From Hyaloperonospora brassicae (taxonomy: Eukaryota > Oomycota > Peronosporomycetes > Peronosporales > Peronosporaceae): a DNA stretch of 64,000 bases. Position numbers and translations under genes: made by a program. Positions 32,477 to 41,921 of the stretch are shown piece by piece (position 1 is the first letter of the stretch; each line of letters starts with the position of its first letter). The DNA lies in assembly GCA_947650285.1 (NCBI GenBank), contig CANTFL010001426.1, forward strand, positions 1 through 64,000, given 5' to 3'. The notes beneath the pieces are model-generated. The model was not told the DNA's origin. It worked only from the letters and a program-made list of their open reading frames with translations, and did no database searches.

Positions 32477-35400
32477 GCGCACGCTACGGTGGCGAGAGTG
32501 GGAAGTCCGATTGCCCACGCCAAGTACTCAAGTGGAGTTGGGTCGGCCTATAGGAGCTACAGCCGTTGCAGTAGTAGTAGTAGCAGTATCTGAAAGTGGC
32601 CTAATGTGCGCACCAACCCCCCAAGATGTCGACACCAGTTACCCATGAACAATGACACTGGCAGCTTGCAACTAGCAGGGGGTCACTAGCGTGAGGTGCG
32701 CGACGTGTCTACTTTTGTGAGCACTTGACCTGATCCGAAGCGGCCATCTGAGCCGCGGTATCTACTGGATGTTGGTGTGTGCGAATAGACCGCGAAAGGT
32801 GACACCAGAATGCGACATCTGATCCGGGTTCTTTTAATTTTATATGTCTTTTTGCGTTATGACCAACGGCATTTACGAGCTGGATCGACGACCGTTTTTA
32901 CAGAAACCACATGCCTTCTGTCGACATAGCAACTGCGTCTCGACATAGGAGCCGTATTGCGAGCAGAAGGATGAATCATATGCTCCAAAAACTGTAGCTA
33001 CAGGATAACGCACCGGCCTGCATGCGATCCACGAAAAAAAGCACCACAGCGAGCTAATATGTGTGTCCAGAACTGGCTCGTGTCATACCGCCGCAACCTC
33101 CCTTCCTCTACTTGCTTTTAAACGTCATTTGAATGGCAGCATAGCTTAGTATACCGCTCAGGTTACTTACCCAAGGTCACCGTGTCCCTGCGCCGAAGCA
33201 TCTACAAGCGCAAGGTATTGGCATGTATGCTAGCAAAGGTCACTTAGCATCGCAAAGCTTAAACCAACTCCGATCTGCATCCGGTGCTCGAGTCCGAACA
33301 CGAAGAACTGCAAGTAGCCACTCCAAGGATTGTATTGTACGAAGCAGTCCTTGTCGCTATAATTGTTACCTTACTGACAGATGCGACATTCTACATTCTG
33401 ACAATAATGCGCCTACTGCTATCATCGGTAGACAAAGCTTCCGGTCAAGTCTACCATGCCATTGATTGTTTTCAACCTATACGATCAACTTACCATTTTT
33501 GGTGAGTAAATACATTCCTACGAGGTTGCGTAAAGAACCTCACGCTCTAGGTGCTGTCATGTGTGCTAATGATCTACAATCCACTGAGCTTGGTACAATG
33601 TATCCATCATCGGCATTATTTAGGTTTTTCTCGCTGTCGAAAGTTTATGAAAGGCTCTGCTTCGTGTACATTGATGTAAGATCGATCCAAAGATTTATTA
33701 TCATTGTTACATCCTCGGGCTGCGACAATGTGGATGTTAATATGAACTCATTCTTTGTCCTATACAGCAATTTACACAGTTGATGGTAGTGTGCTTTGCG
33801 ACAGCATAAGCATTCATTTATCGAGTGGCTTGAAGAGACGTATGTGTGCACACGCACGCATTTATGATGCTCCCTTCGCTAAGGTTACGGGCTCGTAATA
33901 CCAAAAGTATAACATCATCACAAAATAAAAAAGATAAAGTAAAACCAGCACAAAATAGTCACAAATAAAAATATGCTACAAAATGAGAAATCCAAAGAGT
34001 GCACGTGACTACCAGAAGATTATAAAGGGACCGCTGATGTTTACAAACATGTACACACAAGCCAGCGGCCACATCGATAAATGTCGGCTTTATGCAGTGA
34101 TTCATATATTCCGAATGCAAGGAATAACAAAAGAGCATTCCTGGCGAAGTCAGACCAGTTTTCCTCCCCATTATTCACATAACTTTCCACCATCATAGCT
34201 CGTGGCATTCTTGATGTCTTATGCATGATGTACACACGCAAGCATATGCATTCTTTGTCAGCGCGTGAGACCGAACGTGCCATAAATGTTGCCCAATGAC
34301 GTGGACGTTACTGGGTCTCATGCAACGTGTTCGAATTGGACCTGAAGGACTTAATACGTACGTTCGTGTGTATATTGTCGTCCGCTGCAAACAGTAAGCC
34401 CGTGCTATCTCATCGTAGTCCAACTATAATGAAACCGATATGGCGACGCTATGATTCGCATCATAGCAACTTCAACTGTTAAGATCTGAATGAATGACAT
34501 AAACTGACCTACATCAATAAGCAAATGTTGAATAATACGGTTCGGTTGCGTCATAAGCGTCATGACAACGACTTTGTAAGAAACCTATCGGTCAACTGAT
34601 ACGGATACTAATATAATTTGATCAATGAAAAGAACAGAGATGGAAGAAGAAATACGCGAACGAATATGAACGATGATAGGCATGCATACAAAAGTAGGCT
34701 CGTTTTATTTAGCCCAGAACGTATCACTCCTGAATATTATCCGCTGACATAATATTCGCATTGATGTTTACTAGTGTCAATGTCGTGTAACAACATACGC
34801 CGTTACAGTGGTAGTGGCTGATCAAAACAGGTCGAGCCTCTTTTGTCGCCCGTGCTACTGTTGATCTGATTTGCAAAATAGGAAAGTTATGCTTGTTCAT
34901 ACATGATGTTGTAATTTAGACCACTCCCCGAAAAGCAATGCAAGAAATACTAATTTACTTGCTGGCGATACTATTTCTTTCTCTCTCCTTCTCTCTCTCT
35001 TTGACGGAGAACTATCGGTAAGATAATCGAACTGCTATTATTTTGTAGAAGTCGACTGTTTTTCAAATAATTACCATTGATATCGCGATTGTGTGAGTTA
35101 GGCGCGCAGAAACGCATGTCTTTTGAAGTAAGTCCCGCCTTTTTCCAGACACAGCGAGTGTGTTGTGGTCCATGGCCACGATCGTGGTGGACTCATTACC
35201 CACCTATGGTTACACATCACTTTCCGACCTCACAAATGACGATCATTTGATAGACGTCGGTGATTTATGCATACTGTCTATATTCATCCAGTTCTCTGGA
35301 ACGATCGTTCATCACAGGGCAAGACTCGGAGGAAGCGCCTCGATGTCATCATGACTGGTCTTTTGTCGTGAATGACGAGCTATAGTAATTGTACTCGAAG

Positions 35401-36062
35401 CCTTTGGTTCAATCTGCGGCGCTCCTCATCCATCATATGCAAAATCAAGCGAAGACTCTCAATTGACGCATCGTCCAGCTCAAGATCGTCCGACGCACTG
35501 GGTGCGCCATGTCCTCGTCTAGTAAAGGGTCCATGACCTTACAAATACGTCCAACAATGCATCACCAGCGTGAGCGATTGCTTTCCAGCATCCGAATCAA
35601 GCCACATCCACTTTAAGCATAGTCAGCTCCACGGCCGGCATTGCTTGTGTTCCGAATGACAAGAAACCCGTGCATCGGTGACTTCTCTCTCTCTTTTTCG
35701 CATTCTTTTCCCGTCCATATCCGCCGTCAATCACACACACACACAAGTCCACCGCAACCATCGATCAAGTAAGTCCACGCACGCAATGCCTATTAGACAT
35801 ATATGATCAGATGTGCCTTCTTACCTGAACTCTCCATAGACAACAAACAGCCAAAGCGTCGCTGCTCCCCTTTTGATGCGCACGCGACGTCGCTCTCAAC
35901 TGCCAAATACATCCACAAACCTTTGATCGCACTATAGCTACGCGAGTGGCCGAGTGCCTCAAACACTGAGGACGGAAGGCAGAGACTTGCAGACTGGTTT
36001 TGGGTTCCGCTTTGACTGCATTTCTCGAGCGCTCCCTCTCGTTGTGCGCGCTGTCTCGTCCA
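32477..36062. other. Gene-free stretch
   Basis: 3.6 kb without a supported gene. Composition becomes AT-rich from about 32.8 kb. Visible features are a short tagtag triplet run (32572-32585), a CT-rich tract at 34975-35003 and a cacacac run near 35730. No transposon motif was recognised. The last few hundred bases should hold the promoter of the FHA gene. Confidence 0.45.
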
Positions 36063-38225
36063 ATGGCAGCGCCGCGAGTGTGTTTTCACCTCGAGGCCAC
36101 CTGCGGCCCTCGCGAAGGCTCTGCGTATCGCTTCTGCGCGCTCTCTCGGTCCGCCCCGTCGACGGCACCTTCGGCCCCAGCGCTCGCCATCGGCCGCAAG
36201 AAGCGCTGCTGGTTGCGTCTGGTTGAGGACTTGGAGGTGTCGAGCGCCCACGCCGACATTCGGTGCGCAGACGGCGCCGACAGTGGCACGCGAGTCGCTC
36301 TGTGCGATACGAAGAGCACAAATGGCACCCGAGTGAACGACGCACTGCTGCAGCCTCAGCGGAACTATCTGCTCGACGACGGCGACGTCATTGCAGTCGG
36401 GCGGACGCGTCTGCGCTTCGTGCAGGTTGGACACACGCGACTGTGTGAGTACGGGGCAGCTGATGGTACGGCAGCTGATAGCACTGCTGCGACTTCCAGT
36501 GGGCTCTTGTCACCTTCCGTCGCTCCGTCGACACGATCGCCAGTGGTGTGTGGGCCGGAGGAGGACAATGTGGAGGCGACATGTGCGTTGTCGTCGTCCG
36601 TGGTACCCTCAGCGGTGGTAGGATCGCTTGGAACAACGACTGCTATCGAAGAGAGCGTAGAGCAGCCTGAAACTGAGCCAGCTCAAGGTGAGGTGATAGG
36701 GATTGTGCCCTCAACGAGTGTGGTGGCAGGTTCCCGTTGGGACGTGGGTAGCCTCAAAGAGAGTATTGTGAGGTCGTGTGCTGAGAGCGCAGTAGAAAGA
36801 GGCGGTGAGGATCAAAGTGGAGCCGTGGAAGCACTCGGTTTCGAGGAAGCTACGTGCACGACGTGCGGTGCGACGATAGGGCAGCTGAGTATGCTTGAGC
36901 AACAGGCACACCATAATGCGTGTCTCGGTGGACGTGTAGCTACTGCTCCGTCCAAACGTTCTACGACTGCTACAAAGCCAAAGACAAAGACTCGCAAACG
37001 AGCAAATACTGCAAGTAATGCCGCTCGTGAGGCAAAGTCACCCAAGTCAAAGGCAAGTCATGATAGTGAGCATTCCGCCGCAGGTGCTTCCAAGACCAAA
37101 AAGCCGAGAAAACGAAAACGAGCCAATATCGAGGATGACATAACGGTGGCTCTAGCAGCGGTGGGTGCTTCAATCATGGGCAAGGAGCAGGAAGTAGACT
37201 TGAAGCTTGCAGCGACGAAGAAAAAGCTGGCACAACTGGACGATCAAATGCAGAAGCTGGTTAAGCGACGTATGAATCTCGTGAAAATGATGGACAGGCT
37301 GGAGAGGACGAAGGAGAACCTACGAAAATCGCAAGTCTTACCCCCATCAAGGGTGATGCAGATTCTGGATCTGAAGTCTGCTCTCGCTGTCATATTCCCG
37401 AGCGACCGCCGAGCTCGCACTACTAATCGGCGTGCAGACAAGGTACAAGCAAGAACCAGTTCCAACGTTGCGAAGCAATACACGTCGTCTAAGTGGAAAC
37501 AACATGATGGAACAAGCAACTGTAGTGAATACCTAAGAGCTGAGCAAGCCGCAGTGGATGCTATTCCTATGTGGGCACGTGCTTCGCAGCAGCTTTTTGG
37601 GCTACAACATGATTCGCTACTATACCAAAGTAGTGTACTGCAAAGTGATCATGACGACGCGGCCAGTAGGAGCGTATATATTGAAGCTGCCGATATTGTC
37701 GATTGTGTCGGCAGCGAAGATGCGGTTATTGTTGTCGATGATGAATGCGAGAACAACGATGCAAAATCGGAGTCTGTGGCGATGCCTTCTGACAACATCT
37801 TGAATCCGACACAAGACGATTCTGAGGTCCCAAATGCTGTCAAGCGTGTGTTTGCGGATTGGCATCGTGATGTAGCATTCCTCCGTGACCAATCTGCGGA
37901 TGATATCGAACTTGCTCTGAAGACTTTGAACGAAACGCGCGCGGGAACTGACGTCACGTCGCCCAGCTGTAACGTACTAAGTGATGAACCGGGTTGCTTT
38001 GAAGAGAGGAGCGACGACAACAAGCGCAGAATCAGCGGACCGGATTTGACTATTGCCCAAGAAACAGACCAGCAAACCGCATACGACTACATGACAAAAG
38101 TGATGATGCAGCTGATAATCGAGAAACGTCAATCCGTTGTCGGCCCAGCGAAGGATGTGAAAGAGCAGTCTGAAAGAACGAGCGTGGTTGAATGTATGGA
38201 AGAGAGTCAGGAGGAGCTGGAGTAA
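36063..38225 (+). CDS. FHA-domain protein with SLX4-type zinc finger
   Basis: Single exon, 720 residues, from the first ATG of the frame (36063). Residues ~42-118 form an FHA domain: 'AIGRKKRCWLRLVEDLEVSSAHADI' (the GR, S..H core), 'DTKSTNGTRVND' (the STNGT signature) and 'LDDGDVIAVGRTRLRFV'. FHA domains bind phosphothreonine. Near residue 262 is a CxxC-x14-H-x3-C finger ('CTTCGATIGQLSMLEQ', then 'HHNACL') similar to the UBZ4-type fingers of SLX4. A Lys-rich nuclear-localisation-like region ('KPRKRKRANIEDD'), a coiled coil (~375-425) and a long acidic C-terminus follow. A role in DNA-damage signalling or repair is inferred from the FHA+UBZ-like pairing. The SLX4 C-terminal domain is not evident, and a 3' exon may be missed. 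Confidence 0.75.
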   Translation: MAAPRVCFHLEATCGPREGSAYRFCALSRSAPSTAPSAPALAIGRKKRCWLRLVEDLEVSSAHADIRCADGADSGTRVALCDTKSTNGTRVNDALLQPQRNYLLDDGDVIAVGRTRLRFVQVGHTRLCEYGAADGTAADSTAATSSGLLSPSVAPSTRSPVVCGPEEDNVEATCALSSSVVPSAVVGSLGTTTAIEESVEQPETEPAQGEVIGIVPSTSVVAGSRWDVGSLKESIVRSCAESAVERGGEDQSGAVEALGFEEATCTTCGATIGQLSMLEQQAHHNACLGGRVATAPSKRSTTATKPKTKTRKRANTASNAAREAKSPKSKASHDSEHSAAGASKTKKPRKRKRANIEDDITVALAAVGASIMGKEQEVDLKLAATKKKLAQLDDQMQKLVKRRMNLVKMMDRLERTKENLRKSQVLPPSRVMQILDLKSALAVIFPSDRRARTTNRRADKVQARTSSNVAKQYTSSKWKQHDGTSNCSEYLRAEQAAVDAIPMWARASQQLFGLQHDSLLYQSSVLQSDHDDAASRSVYIEAADIVDCVGSEDAVIVVDDECENNDAKSESVAMPSDNILNPTQDDSEVPNAVKRVFADWHRDVAFLRDQSADDIELALKTLNETRAGTDVTSPSCNVLSDEPGCFEERSDDNKRRISGPDLTIAQETDQQTAYDYMTKVMMQLIIEKRQSVVGPAKDVKEQSERTSVVECMEESQEELE

Positions 38226-38298
38226 CCGGCCGTCGTTGTTGGTGGCGAGAACGACGAAGAAGTGTGCGAGCGGCTATGCGTTGTATCAGACGTCCAAA

Positions 38299-39466
38299 TG
38301 GATTGTAAGTAGCGCTCAGCCGATCAATGATCGTTGACGTTCTTCACACGACCGAGATCATTCTAGAAGTAACAAGCGCAGATCGCAATCCGTGCTGGAA
38401 GGCCGCTGTTTGCCGTTTAAACGAAATACTGGTCCTGGTGAAGAATGAACGATATGGTGAGCAACAAGAACGAGCAAGGGCACAATTAATTTGCACGTAG
38501 TTTCAAGTGTGGCGTCTGTCGTAACCGCTGAGGTGAGCGTCTTCCGGGAAGTGTCTTACGAGCTCCCAGTGAGCACGACGTCCTTGTGCTTTCGAGCAGG
38601 CGTTGAACTTGGTAGGTGTTGCTGGCTGAAAGCTTGTAATGTGGCAATTGATGACTGCTAGTCGGCTTTGCCGTCGCTCACGGTCGGACATTGTATCTTG
38701 CCTGAGGATGCTGTTGCGACGGTTTATCATCATCCGATAGAAACCGCCACTTCTCTTTGACCATGATCGCTCGTATCCACTTACGTTTTTCGCCCGTAAG
38801 TCGCAGTTTCGATGTCCGACGGTGGACTGCATCCATTGCTGATAGCTGCCGGTTTTTCTCAGTGCCTTTTGAGTACAGGTGTCGAAGCCCTAAGTGATTG
38901 CAACTGAGGATACGTGACAGACGAAGACAAGACATTGGTCTGTAAGGTCTGGTAGAAAGGGGGGGCAAGATAACGGCGTTGCTAAGGACGTGGCCGAAGG
39001 GGGTAGTATCGTGGGCATAGTACGCAAACGTCCTGTGTTTATGCTTAACAGACACGTGCGGTTTGACCGCGATGGTGGCAATGACGCCTTTATTTGTCGG
39101 TGCAAAAGAGAAGGCACAGATGACGTCAATGCAACGTTCACAAGCGCGGCTGTATACTTGTATCGTACGACGTCGCACGGCAATGCATTTGAGGACTTGC
39201 ATTCAGCAACTGTTCATTACGCTGATGACCAGGATGCATTGGTAGATTTTATCGATACGATGGAAGATCTCGTCCCGGACGCTCGGTCCGATCCGTGTGG
39301 GGTAGTTGGGGTACATGTGTACGTATTCTTGACGACCAAGCAAAAGCTGTGGCAAACAGATAGGAACAAGCAGTGTATATTTCTTCCTCGTCTTCATTGT
39401 CATGACATGTCAGTTTGGACGATGTCTGTCCGTGCCCGTGTCATTGGAATATGGCAATCTGCATGA
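38299..39466 (+). other. Possible multi-exon gene or gene relic
   Basis: Coding-like plus-strand blocks separated by GT/AG-like boundaries. One near 38370-38457 reads 'VTSADRNPCWKAAVCRLNEILVLVKNERY' in content and is preceded by ttctag and followed by gtgagc. A second lies near 38510-38611 ('VASVVTAEVSVFREVSYELP...') and ends before gtaggt. The third is an open frame at 38990-39466 of 158 codons. I could not join them into one uninterrupted protein and recognise no domain. It may be a decayed host gene, or 3' exons of the FHA gene. Confidence 0.3.
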
Positions 39467-40308
39467 GCGACTACTTGTACGAGGTAGTGCACAAAGAGGC
39501 TACATGTTTCGCCACAGTGCAAACTAACGTTCACTTCATACCGCCTTGTAGACGGTCCTTCAACGTTGTCATGACACCCAGAATCGACAGTCATAGCGAC
39601 TGCAAGTTTCTACGCGGGTAGTTAGTTTGCCATCTGTTACAGTTTGCCTGCTGCCCCCGCTTGTAGCAGTATAACCTGGCGATCTAGCATACATAGCCTC
39701 GGCGACATGTGTACTGTGTCGAAAATGACCTTTACTCCTATCAAGCATCGGGGCAAAGACGTTGTTTGAACTTTGATACCAAATCTTCATCTGTGTAAGC
39801 CCCATCGAGCCTTATGCGCTCATCATGCTCACCCATCGTTGTCATAGCACATTATGTGGATTGTGTTCGGTACGGCAGGTAGCCTACAAGTCAGCCGGAA
39901 CTTTGTAGGCACGCATACTATTCACCGTTACATCCGTTCATCGACTCGGGTGCAATCGAGAACATTTGCGTCAGGATGGCGTCCACCATTCCAAGCAGCT
40001 GATCGTTGACTTTGCCGCGGCCAACTTCTTGATCGGCTAGGCGCTCGATCTTGATCTATCGAGTAAACCGAAAAGCGAATACATCGCTCGGGACGCACTA
40101 CTAATTGAAAGCATTTCCTCTTCATACGATGACGCCTGAAGACTAAAGGATGCGCTCATAGGCAAGCAAATCCAGCTTTGCATGGTCGAGCGCACAATCA
40201 AATTTCTGCTTCCATTATGCATCGGTTGGGTCGTGCATGTTTGGACGTTTACATAGGCAATTTACTACACAAGGTAGACCGAAAGACGGTAGAAGCGGCT
40301 CACGTACT
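39467..40308. other. Unassigned flank of element 1
   Basis: About 840 bases with only short ORFs on both strands and no recognisable motif. It ends at the 5-bp target duplication of the gypsy insertion. Confidence 0.4.
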
Positions 40309-40313
40309 GTACG

Positions 40314-40704
40314 TGTAACGGGGCAGCCCGTTACATGAAATTGTCACTTTAAGGAAAGTGACAATAAAGAATATAAAGATGGATATTCTTTAAAACAATA
40401 TCACCAAAGTGGTGATATTGAAGGGTCGACCAAAGGGTCTGTTCATTGGTTGATATCGTGATGATATCAACCCACCAATCGCCGCAAGACGCGCGCAATG
40501 AGTGGTGACGAGACGTCACCATACATGCAGTTATATTAGTATAATTGAATTAGGTCAAACGAAGAGACAGTAGTTTAAAGACTTAATTTATTAATATAAC
40601 AGTTCTACTTTTACCCTACCTACGCTTCCTCGCTTGCCACGTGTACGTCCGTCGGGGCACCCAAATCCCTTGCGTTAAGTTACGCAAGGGTGTGTCCCGT
40701 TACA
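40314..40704 (+). repeat. 5' LTR of element 1
   Basis: 391 bp, TG...CA bounded. The 9-base terminal inverted repeat is tgtaacggg/cccgttaca, and the first 20 bases form their own 8-bp hairpin. Further perfect stems: 40340-40365 (11 bp, loop aagg), 40397-40419 (10 bp), a ggttgatatc/gatatcaacc stem, a tggtgacg/cgtcacca stem and a cccttgcgt/acgcaaggg stem near the 3' end. U3/R/U5 borders cannot be set by eye. Confidence 0.97.
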
Positions 40705-40706
40705 CC

Positions 40707-40714
40707 TGGTAGCA
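40707..40714 (+). other. Primer-binding site, probably initiator-Met tRNA
   Basis: TGGTAGCA begins two bases after the 5' LTR. Its complement, TGCTACCA, is the 3' end of the usual eukaryotic initiator tRNA-Met including CCA. Complementarity stops after 8 bases, as in some other gypsy elements. Confidence 0.55.
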
Positions 40715-40748
40715 CTTTGTAGTCCTTCCAAGGACCACATCATCCAAC

Positions 40749-41903
40749 ATGAACATGTTGGATGAAGAAGACACCTTTCACGCCACGCGTGAAGGGTTTA
40801 CCCATTTGAGTGACATCGAATGGGATGCGGTAGAACGAATGAGTTCTACCGTAGGCGAACTCGTCGTCAGCACCATGTTGGAGTCTCTAGACAGAGACCA
40901 ACAACATGCCGCTATCGCCAAGTTCATTCAGAATGAACTTGCTCTCGAGAGGGAGAAAGTAGCCTTGCTTCACCAGCAAGGCTCTCAACAGGCCGAGCAG
41001 TTGAGAGAACTCGGTGCTCAACAGACGGAGCTGTTGAGACAGCAGCAATTCCATGCTGCTGTGGGCGGGACGGCGCATGCGCGTCGTCCCGAAGTCATGA
41101 AAGTCGACATCTCCAAGTACAGTGGAGTCCCGGAGGACTCCCTGTTACTATGGTTTGTCGAACTCGACAGAGCCCTAAGGGCTCGTCGCGTCGAAGATGA
41201 GCAAATGAAACTCACATTTGCTCAGACCCACTTGGCAGGGCGTGCCAAAACTTGGTCCCTGGGCCTCGAGAGTAGCGACCCAAATGTGTTTAGGTCGCTA
41301 GATGACTTCAAGTCCCGGCTCAGACAAACGTTTGAGCCGCCACGTGCTGAGTTCAGGGCTCGCTCAGAGCTCCTGAAACTCACGCAGGGTAAGCGTGATG
41401 TGCACGCTTACGCACAACATATACGACTCCTTGCGAGTAGTATAACTGCCAACCCAGTACATGAACACACGTTGATTACGGTGTTCATGCAAGGGCTCGC
41501 AGAAGGGCCCGTCAGGAGCCACCTGTTCCGCCTTGAGCTGAATACGCTAGAAGAAGCGATATCAGCCGCGGAACAGGAAGACTTTAGCATGAGACAGGCT
41601 CATGCTAGCTCAAACTCTTACCGTCCACCGAGACGACAAGAGATCGGAGGTCCAGAACCAATGGACCTCTGCTATGTTGAGAGCGAGAGACCTCGCTCTA
41701 CAAACAACAAGCGATTGCAGAGGTGCAATCGCTGTCAGAAGTTAGGGCACTACGCATACGAGTGTAGTGCTCCACGCCCAGTACCAAACAGTACTGAGCG
41801 AAATGGACGACCTTTTGCCAGAAAGGGCAATGGGCGTGGGTCCAGCGCTGTTGCGAAGCCGCAACAGCGAGACGGACCATCAAAAAATGGTCGGGGTCAG
41901 TAG
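40749..41903 (+). CDS. gag: Element 1 gag
   Basis: Intact 384-residue ORF. An N-terminal Gln/Glu-rich coiled coil (about residues 55-100) precedes the retrotransposon gag core ('MKVDISKYSGVPEDSLLLWFVELDRAL', 'LAGRAKTWSLGL', 'FRSLDDFKSRLRQTFEPP', 'LLKLTQGKRDVHAYAQHIRLL'). A CCHC zinc knuckle ('CNRCQKLGHYAYEC') and a basic Gly/Asn-rich tail follow. The protein would form the virus-like particle and bind RNA. The start ATG lies at the end of the left arm of a 10-bp hairpin (40741-40764). The UAG stop lies in the stem of the frameshift-signal hairpin. At least 16 short inverted repeats of this kind can be marked within the gene. Confidence 0.95.
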   Translation: MNMLDEEDTFHATREGFTHLSDIEWDAVERMSSTVGELVVSTMLESLDRDQQHAAIAKFIQNELALEREKVALLHQQGSQQAEQLRELGAQQTELLRQQQFHAAVGGTAHARRPEVMKVDISKYSGVPEDSLLLWFVELDRALRARRVEDEQMKLTFAQTHLAGRAKTWSLGLESSDPNVFRSLDDFKSRLRQTFEPPRAEFRARSELLKLTQGKRDVHAYAQHIRLLASSITANPVHEHTLITVFMQGLAEGPVRSHLFRLELNTLEEAISAAEQEDFSMRQAHASSNSYRPPRRQEIGGPEPMDLCYVESERPRSTNNKRLQRCNRCQKLGHYAYECSAPRPVPNSTERNGRPFARKGNGRGSSAVAKPQQRDGPSKNGRGQ

Positions 41904-41921
41904 GGGCGGAGCGCCCTACTG
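41882..41921 (+). promoter_or_regulatory. Probable -1 ribosomal frameshift signal, gag to pol
   Basis: The heptamer A AAA AAT (41882-41888) lies in the X XXY YYZ phase of the gag frame. Nine bases of spacer (41889-41897) follow, then a stem-loop (41898-41921: 8-bp stem cagtaggg/ccctactg plus 2 bp beyond a bulge) that contains the gag UAG. Slipping -1 on the heptamer enters exactly the pol frame, which is open from 41882 to the integrase. The same spacing and hairpin recur in element 2. Slippery heptamer, 5-9-nt spacer and stem-loop is the standard -1 frameshift design. Confidence 0.75.

Noticed and set aside
41901..41903. Stop-codon readthrough at the gag UAG
   Set aside because: Readthrough in the gag frame meets a TGA after 17 codons (41955), whereas a -1 slip at the upstream heptamer enters the open pol frame.
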